Positions 59,414 to 64,000 of a stretch of 64,000 nt of DNA are shown here, in pieces. The notes beneath the pieces are model-generated. The model saw only the letters and a program-made list of their open reading frames with translations, was not told the DNA's origin and searched no databases. Position 1 is the first letter of the stretch, and each line of letters opens with the position of its first letter. Source of the DNA: DATBLE01 sp963791425 (GTDB lineage Bacteria > Actinomycetota > Thermoleophilia > Gaiellales > Gaiellaceae); assembly GCA_963791425.1 (NCBI GenBank), contig CAWBSE010000002.1, forward strand, positions 124,001-188,000, read 5' to 3'. The position numbers and the translations under genes are program-made.

Positions 59414-59446
59414 GCTTCACCACCTCGACACCATTCGTTCACATCC
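59414..59446 (+). promoter_or_regulatory. Pho box: three 11-bp direct repeats upstream of pstB
   Basis: Plus-strand units cttcaccacct, cgacaccattc, gttcacatccc in 11-base register, i.e. TTCACC, ACACC, TTCACA at matching positions. It lies in the gap between divergent pstC and pstB, oriented toward pstB, 24 bases before its first GTG. It could also influence pstC, which starts 45 bases away on the other strand. Confidence 0.68.
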
Positions 59447-59469
59447 CGTAGACCCGGGGCCCCGGGGGC

Positions 59470-60331
59470 GTGCGCGAGACTCCGTGCGTGGCCGCCGAAA
59501 CGGCATCGATCGACGTCGCCTCCAGCCTGAAGCGGAGCGACGCGCCCGTGGAGAAGCGCGACGTCGTCTTCGGGATCGAGGACCTCGCCGTTGCCTACGG
59601 ATCGAACGTCGCGGTCAAGGGCGTCGACATCGAGATCTACCGCAACCTGATCACCGCGGTGATCGGCCCGTCCGGCTGCGGCAAGAGCACGTTCATCCGC
59701 TGCCTGAACCGGATGAACGACCTCGTCCCCGGCGTGAAGGTCAGCGGCCGGATCCTCTACCACGGCGAGGATCTCTACGGCCCGGAGGCCGACCCGGTCG
59801 AGGTGCGCCGGCGGATCGGGATGGTCTTCCAGAAGCCGAACCCGTTCCCGAAGTCGATCTACGACAACGTCGCCTTCGCGCCCAAGGATGCTCGGAATGA
59901 AGAGCAACCTGGACGAGCGCGTCGAGCAGGCGCTGCGCGGCGCGGCACTCTGGGACGAGGTCAAGGACCGGCTGAAGCGCAGCGCGCTCGCCCTCTCCGG
60001 CGGACAGCAGCAGCGCCTCTGCATCGCCCGTGCGCTCGCGGTCGAGCCCGAGGTGATCCTGCTCGACGAGCCCGCCTCGGCGCTCGACCCGATCTCGACG
60101 GCCGCGATCGAGGACCTGATGCACGAGCTCAAGCGCGAGTACACGCTCGTGATCGTCACGCACAACATGCAGCAGGCGGCGCGCGTCGCCGACATGACCG
60201 CGTTCTTCAGCCTCGACATGTCGGGGGCCGACCGGCACGGCGTGCTCGTCGAGTACGACGAGACCGCGAGGATCTTCACCCACCCGTCCGACAAGCGAAC
60301 CGAGGATTACGTCACCGGGCGCTTCGGATGA
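59470..60331 (+). CDS. pstB: Phosphate ABC transporter ATP-binding protein PstB (one frameshift)
   Basis: About 286 residues from GTG 59470 (GTG 59488 is an alternative). Walker A IGPSGCGKSTFIR, NRMNDLVPGVKVSG, Q-loop GMVFQKPNPFPKSIYDNVAF, signature LSGGQQQRLCIARALA, Walker B VILLDEPASALDP, H-loop THNMQQAARVADM. One extra G near 59887 (FAPK|MLGMKSNLDERVE). Divergent from pstC-pstA-pstS, with which it must assemble. TGA overlaps the phoU ATG. Confidence 0.92.
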
Positions 60332-61009
60332 GGGACGAGTTCCACCGGGAGCTCGAACGGCTGGAGGCGCTGCTCCAGGCGGAGAGCGACCTGGTCATGC
60401 GCTCGCTCCGCGCCGCGCTCGAGGCGCTCGGACGCGGCGACGGCGAGCTCGCCGACAACGGTCATCCGCTTCGACGACGACGTCGACGCGGCCCATCTCG
60501 AGATCGAGCAGGGCGTCCAGAACCTGCTCGCCCGCCAGACGCCGGTCGCGAGCGACCTGCGGCTGGTGCTCGCGATCCTGCACGTCAACCTCCACCTCGA
60601 GCGGATGGCGGACTACTGCGTGACGATCGCCAAGCTGGTCAAGCTCACCGAGGATCTGCCGGGCGAGCCCGCGCTGATCGACGCGTTCCTCGAGATGGGC
60701 TCGCGGGCCGAGGAGATGATCCGGGTCGCCGTCGACTCGTTCGCCGCCCGCGACGTCGCGCGGGCCGAGTCGCTCGTCGAGCTCGACGAGCTGATCGACG
60801 TCTCCAACCGGCGCGCGGTCGAGCAGGTGTTCGCGATCGCCGACGATCTCGAGCTGCGCGCCTGGGGGCTGCGGATGCTGATCGTCTCGCGCTGCCTCGA
60901 GCGGATCGGCGACCACGCGGTCGACATCGGCGAGCAGACGGCCTACCTCGTCACCGGCGAGTTCCGCGAGTACACCGACGCGTCTCGGCCCAGCCTGACC
61001 GGGGCGTAG
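60328..61009 (+). CDS. phoU: Phosphate signalling protein PhoU, copy 1 (one frameshift)
   Basis: About 226 residues from ATG 60328. PhoU helical repeats: FHRELERLEALLQAESDLVMRSLRAALEAL, RFDDDVDAAHLEIEQGVQNLLARQTPVASDLRLVLAILHVNLHLERMADYCVTIAKL, and SRCLERIGDHAVDIGEQTAYLVTGEFREY with E/DxxxD metal motifs. One extra base near 60457 (ELAD|TVIRFDDD). Links PstSCAB to the histidine kinase and represses Pho signalling. Coupled to pstB. Confidence 0.9.
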
Positions 61010-61020
61010 CATGACCCGTC

Positions 61021-61380
61021 ATGGATGAGCGGACGGCCGAGACGGCCGACGCGCTGCGGCGCACGCGACTCGCCAGCGAGCGCACGTATCTCGCCTGGTG
61101 GCGCACCGGCCTGACCGCGATCGCGGTCGGCATTGCGACCGGGGGCATCGCGGCGAAGCTCGTCGGCCAGCAGCGGTGGGCGTACATCGGCATCGGCGTC
61201 GGGTTCGCCGGGCTCGGGGTCGCCCTGCTCGTGTACGCGCTGAGGCGGCAGGTCTCGATCGACCGTGCCGTCGTGGATGGGAGTTTCGCTCCCCCGGACA
61301 CGCGCGTGCTGATGGTGCTCACGGTCGCAGCAGCCGTCCTCGGTGTCCTGACGATGATCCTCCTGCTCTGGTCGCTGTGA
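61021..61380 (+). CDS. DUF202 (VTC1/YidH-like) membrane protein
   Basis: 119 residues with three membrane helices and the DUF202 signature LRRTRLASERTYLAWWRTGLTAIAVG near the N-terminus. The same domain is the membrane part of eukaryotic VTC polyphosphate polymerase (Vtc1). Placed between two phoU genes (11 and 23 bases away), so a polyphosphate or phosphate-related membrane role is attractive but inferred from context only. Confidence 0.82.
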   Translation: MDERTAETADALRRTRLASERTYLAWWRTGLTAIAVGIATGGIAAKLVGQQRWAYIGIGVGFAGLGVALLVYALRRQVSIDRAVVDGSFAPPDTRVLMVLTVAAAVLGVLTMILLLWSL

Positions 61381-61403
61381 CGTCCGAGCTAGCATCGGGC
61401 GGG

Positions 61404-62090
61404 ATGGAGAGCCGGCCGCTGAGAGTCACGTTCCACGAGGAGCTGACGGAACTGGAGACGGCGCTTCAGCAGGAGGGCGAGCTGGTCGTCCGCTCGGTTC
61501 AGGCGGCGACGCGCGCGCTGGTCGAGCAAGACGTCGAGATGGCCGACGAGGTCATCTCCTTCGACGACGACATCGACAACGCGTACGCCGCGATCCACCA
61601 GGGCATCGAGTCGCTGCTCGCCAGGCAGACGCCCGTCGCGTCCGATCTCCGGCTCGTGCTCGCGATGCTGCACGTCAATCTCCACCTCGAGCGGATGGCG
61701 GACTACTGCGTCACGGTCGCCAAGCTGACGAAGCTGTCCGACGGCAGACCGTCGGAGCCGCGGATCGTCGCGGCGCTGACGGAGATGGGCGTGCGCGCCG
61801 AGGAGATGACACGCGTCGCGCTCCGCTCGTTCGAGCATCGCGACCTGGCGCGCGCCGAGGCGCTCGTCGATCTCGACGAGCTGATCGATCGCACCAACCG
61901 CCGCCTTGCCGAGCGCGTGCTCGAGCTCGGCTCCGAGCACCGCGAGTGGGGCCTGCGCATGCTCGTCGTCTCCCGTTGCCTCGAGCGGATCGGCGACCAC
62001 GCGGTCGACATCGGCGAGCAGACCGCCTACCTCGTGACCGGCGAGTTCCGCGAGTTCACGGACGCGTCCCATCCTGAAGAGCTGGCGTAG
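61404..62090 (+). CDS. phoU: Phosphate signalling protein PhoU, copy 2
   Basis: 228 residues from ATG 61404, intact. FHEELTELETALQQEGELVVRSVQAATRALVEQDVEMADEVISFDDDIDNAYAAIHQGIESLLARQTPVASD, VNLHLERMADYCVTVAKL, SRCLERIGDHAVDIGEQTAYLVTGEFREF. Clearly a paralogue of copy 1, the C-terminal thirds being nearly identical. Two PhoUs may serve different Pst/kinase partners. Last of the pstB-phoU-DUF202-phoU run. Confidence 0.92.
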   Translation: MESRPLRVTFHEELTELETALQQEGELVVRSVQAATRALVEQDVEMADEVISFDDDIDNAYAAIHQGIESLLARQTPVASDLRLVLAMLHVNLHLERMADYCVTVAKLTKLSDGRPSEPRIVAALTEMGVRAEEMTRVALRSFEHRDLARAEALVDLDELIDRTNRRLAERVLELGSEHREWGLRMLVVSRCLERIGDHAVDIGEQTAYLVTGEFREFTDASHPEELA

Positions 62091-63103
62091 CCTCTTCCTG
62101 CTCCCGACGGTCGCGCTGGTCGCGGCCGGCGCGGGGCCGGTGGTCGCATCGGGCGCCTCGGCGCCGGTCGTCCGCTTCGCGTTCGCCGGCGACATCGCGA
62201 TGACACAGGGGCCGGCCGACTCCTACTTCCGCTCGGTGCACCCCGACCTGACCGGCGACGTCGTCTGGGGCAACCTCGAGGGGACGCTGACCAATCGCGG
62301 GTACTCGAAGTGCGGCGCACCGGGGGACTCGCAGTGCTTCGCGTTCCGGGCGCCGCCCTCGTACGCCCCCCTGCTACGCGACGCCGGCTTCACGGTGATG
62401 AACCTCGCGAACAACCACGCGCTCGACTACGGGTCGGTCGGCCAGCAGGACACGGTCGCCGCGGCTGCGCTCGTCGGGGCTGCTCACCGAGGGGCGGCCC
62501 GGCGAGGTCGCGTACCTCAAGGTGCGCGGCACGCGGCTGGCCGTGCTCGGGTTCGCCCCGTACAAGTGGGCGTCGAACCTGATCGACATCCCGGGGGCGG
62601 TCGCGCTCGTGAAGAAGGCCGACACCTGGGCCGACCTCGTCATCGTCACCATGCACGCCGGCGCCGAGGGCTCCGACCACCAGCACGTCCTCCCCGGCAC
62701 CGAGTACTTCCTCGGCGAGAACCGCGGCAATGCGGTCGCGTTCTCCCACGCGGTGATCAACGCCGGCGCCGACCTCGTCGTCGGCAGCGGCCCGCACGTC
62801 CTGCGCGGGATGGAGTGGTACCGCGGCCGGATGATCGCCTACTCGATCGGGAACTTCGTCGGCTACCACACCCTCGCCACGTCGGGCGTGAGCGGCATCA
62901 CCGGGATCCTCCAGGTCGCGCTGAAGCGGGACGGCTCGTACGTCGTGGGAAACCTCGTCCCGGTGACGATCGCCGGCGACGGCATCCCCCGCCCGGACCC
63001 GTCCGAGGCGGCTCACGGCATCGTCCGCACGCTGTCGAAGGAGGACTTCGGAAAGCGGGCGATCCAGGTGTCCAGAACGGGCGTGTTGCGACCGCCGTCT
63101 TGA
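62074..63103 (+). CDS. CapA-like metallophosphatase-fold protein (one frameshift)
   Basis: About 342 residues. CapA/PgsA motifs: RFAFAGDIAM, VWGNLEGTLTN, VMNLANNHALDYG, IVTMHAGAEGSD, DLVVGSGPHVLRGMEWYRGRMIAYSIGNFV. One extra base at 62459-62464 between QQDTVAA and LRSSGLLTEGRP. Start is uncertain: the open frame upstream of GTG 62140 encodes a signal-like LKSWRSLFLLPTVALVAAGAGPVVA from CTG 62074, overlapping phoU's end; no ATG is available. Family members act in poly-gamma-glutamate capsule formation or cell-surface hydrolysis; neighbours give no support for a capsule. Confidence 0.8.
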
Positions 63104-63142
63104 CATACATCGACATTTGTCTATATTGAGGAATGTCGATGT
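63100..63142 (+). promoter_or_regulatory. Strong leaderless promoter and ArsR operator
   Basis: -35 TTGACA (63100-63105), 16-base spacer, -10 TATATT (63122-63127), then 5 bases to ATG 63133: the transcript would begin at or next to the start codon. A perfect 10-bp inverted repeat, acatcgacat (63107-63116) and atgtcgatgt (63133-63142), brackets the -10 and covers the start codon, a classic ArsR-type operator. AT-rich compared with surroundings. Confidence 0.75.
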
Positions 63143-63495
63143 CTGCGCTGCCCGTGATCTCCTGTTGCGGCCCGCTCGCCGAGCCGATGTCGGCCGACGA
63201 GGCAGGCGCGACTGCGAACCTCTTCAAGGCGCTCGCCGACCCGGCGCGGGTCAAGATCGTCAACCTGCTCGCCACGAGCGACGAGCCGATCTGCACGTGC
63301 AACCTGACGGAGCCGCTCGGGCTGACGCAGCCGACGGTCAGCCACCACCTGAAGAAACTCACCGACGCGGGACTGCTCCTGCGCGAGCAGCGCGGCGTCT
63401 GGGCCTACTACTCGATCAACCCCGACGCGGTTGCGCAGTTGCGCGCCGTCGTCGATTTCGGAAAGGAGCACGACCATGAGCGATCAGCTGCGTGA
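63133..63495 (+). CDS. arsR: Arsenic-sensing ArsR repressor
   Basis: 120 residues from ATG 63133 (leaderless). ArsR winged helix: LFKALADPARVKIVNLLATSDEPICTCNLTEPLGLTQPTVSHHLKKLTDAGLL. Cysteine pairs CC in VISCCGPL and CTC in PICTCNL are placed to bind As(III), the latter in the family's usual CxC-type site. Represses its own promoter until arsenite binds. Co-transcribed with arsM, whose ATG lies 20 bases inside its end. Confidence 0.92.
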   Translation: MSMSALPVISCCGPLAEPMSADEAGATANLFKALADPARVKIVNLLATSDEPICTCNLTEPLGLTQPTVSHHLKKLTDAGLLLREQRGVWAYYSINPDAVAQLRAVVDFGKEHDHERSAA

Positions 63496-64000
63496 AGAGG
63501 TGCGCGAGCGCTACGCCGAGGCGGCGCGCGCGGTCACCGACGGCCAGGCCGGAAGCTGCGGCAGCGGCTCCTGCTGCCAGGACTCCGCAAGCGCGACGAC
63601 GAGCGCCCGCTTCGGCGAGCTCCTCTACGACGCCGAGCAGCGCGGCGAGCTGCCGGAGGCGGCGACACTCGCCAGCCTCGGCTGCGGCAACCCGACCGCT
63701 GTTGCCGATCTCCGTGAGGGCGAGGTCGTCCTCGACCTCGGCTCCGGCGGCGGGATCGACGTGATCCTCTCCGCGAAGCGGGTCGGCCCGACGGGCATCG
63801 CCTGGGGGCTCGACATGACGGAGGAGATGCTCGCGCTGGCGCGCGCGAACGCCGCGGAGGCCGGCATCACGAACGCGCACTTCCTCAGGGGTGAGATCGA
63901 GGACGTGCCGCTCCCAGCCGACAGCGTCGACGTCGTCATCTCCAACTGCGTGATCAACCTCTCGACCGACAAGCCGGCCGTCTTCTCCGAGCTGGCGCGC
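63476..64000 (+). CDS. arsM: Arsenite methyltransferase ArsM (3' end outside window)
   Basis: First 175 codons from ATG 63476, with AAAGGAG ahead of it. Cys-rich N-terminus (AGSCGSGSCCQ), then VVLDLGSGGGIDVILSAKRVGPTGIAWGLDMTEEML (SAM-binding motif I) and DVVISNCVINLSTDKPAVFSEL, which contains a conserved arsenite-binding Cys of the ArsM family. Methylates As(III) with S-adenosylmethionine. Overlaps arsR by 20 bases. The gene continues beyond 64000. Confidence 0.9.
   Translation, partial: MSDQLREEVRERYAEAARAVTDGQAGSCGSGSCCQDSASATTSARFGELLYDAEQRGELPEAATLASLGCGNPTAVADLREGEVVLDLGSGGGIDVILSAKRVGPTGIAWGLDMTEEMLALARANAAEAGITNAHFLRGEIEDVPLPADSVDVVISNCVINLSTDKPAVFSELAR

Overview
The window is high-GC, densely packed bacterial DNA with many 4-base ATGA/GTGA start-stop overlaps, frequent GTG starts and very short intergenic gaps. 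Gene content (F420-type luciferase-like oxidoreductase, maltokinase/GlgE pathway, DUF5996, RegX3-like regulators, GTTCACC-type Pho boxes) points to an actinobacterium. A Thermoleophilia-like lineage (Gaiellales/Solirubrobacterales) is my best guess, by inference only. No rRNA, tRNA, CRISPR array, insertion sequence or prophage gene was seen, and no gap without a gene exceeds about 130 bases.

Layout. 0-3 kb: tail of a winged-helix protein, a frameshifted short-chain dehydrogenase, an HxlR regulator and its divergent MFS exporter sharing a palindromic operator. 3-10.2 kb: a compact minus-strand operon of an ArsR regulator followed by six Hyf/Hyc-like genes (B-C-E-F-G-I order) encoding a membrane hydrogenase-4/formate-hydrogenlyase-like complex, close in design to the Rv0081-Rv0087 locus of Mycobacterium tuberculosis. 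10.2-32.5 kb: mostly single metabolic genes (LLM oxidoreductase, UBP zinc finger-DUF5996-MFS operon, peroxiredoxin, M24 protein, FAD oxidoreductases, CoA transferase, orphan ABC components, two class III cyclase proteins). It includes a DsbA-family gene whose first active-site cysteine codon is an in-frame TGA followed by a SECIS-like hairpin, a probable selenoprotein. 32.5-46.4 kb: alpha-glucan/trehalose metabolism: glgX-treZ-MFS, then a fully coupled glgE-treS-maltokinase-glgB operon and a divergent malQ. 46.5-62.1 kb: a phosphate/polyphosphate island: two paralogous response regulators, a PhoR-like kinase, CYTH-CHAD protein, Nudix plus SixA-like phosphatase, ppx, ppk, DUF47-pit, pstC-pstA-pstS, and divergent pstB-phoU-DUF202-phoU, with four Pho-box-like arrays of 11-bp direct repeats, each oriented toward the gene it precedes. 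62-64 kb: a CapA-like protein, then an arsenic ArsR repressor with a near-consensus leaderless promoter and a truncated arsenite methyltransferase.

Working together: the carbohydrate genes would convert trehalose through maltose and maltose-1-phosphate to branched glucan and back. The phosphate genes would import phosphate, store it as polyphosphate and sense its level. About twenty single-base frameshifts, nearly all apparent one-base insertions and nearly all between 43 and 62.5 kb, interrupt otherwise well-conserved genes; assembly error is the simplest reading. Coordinates of such genes span the whole reconstructed gene.
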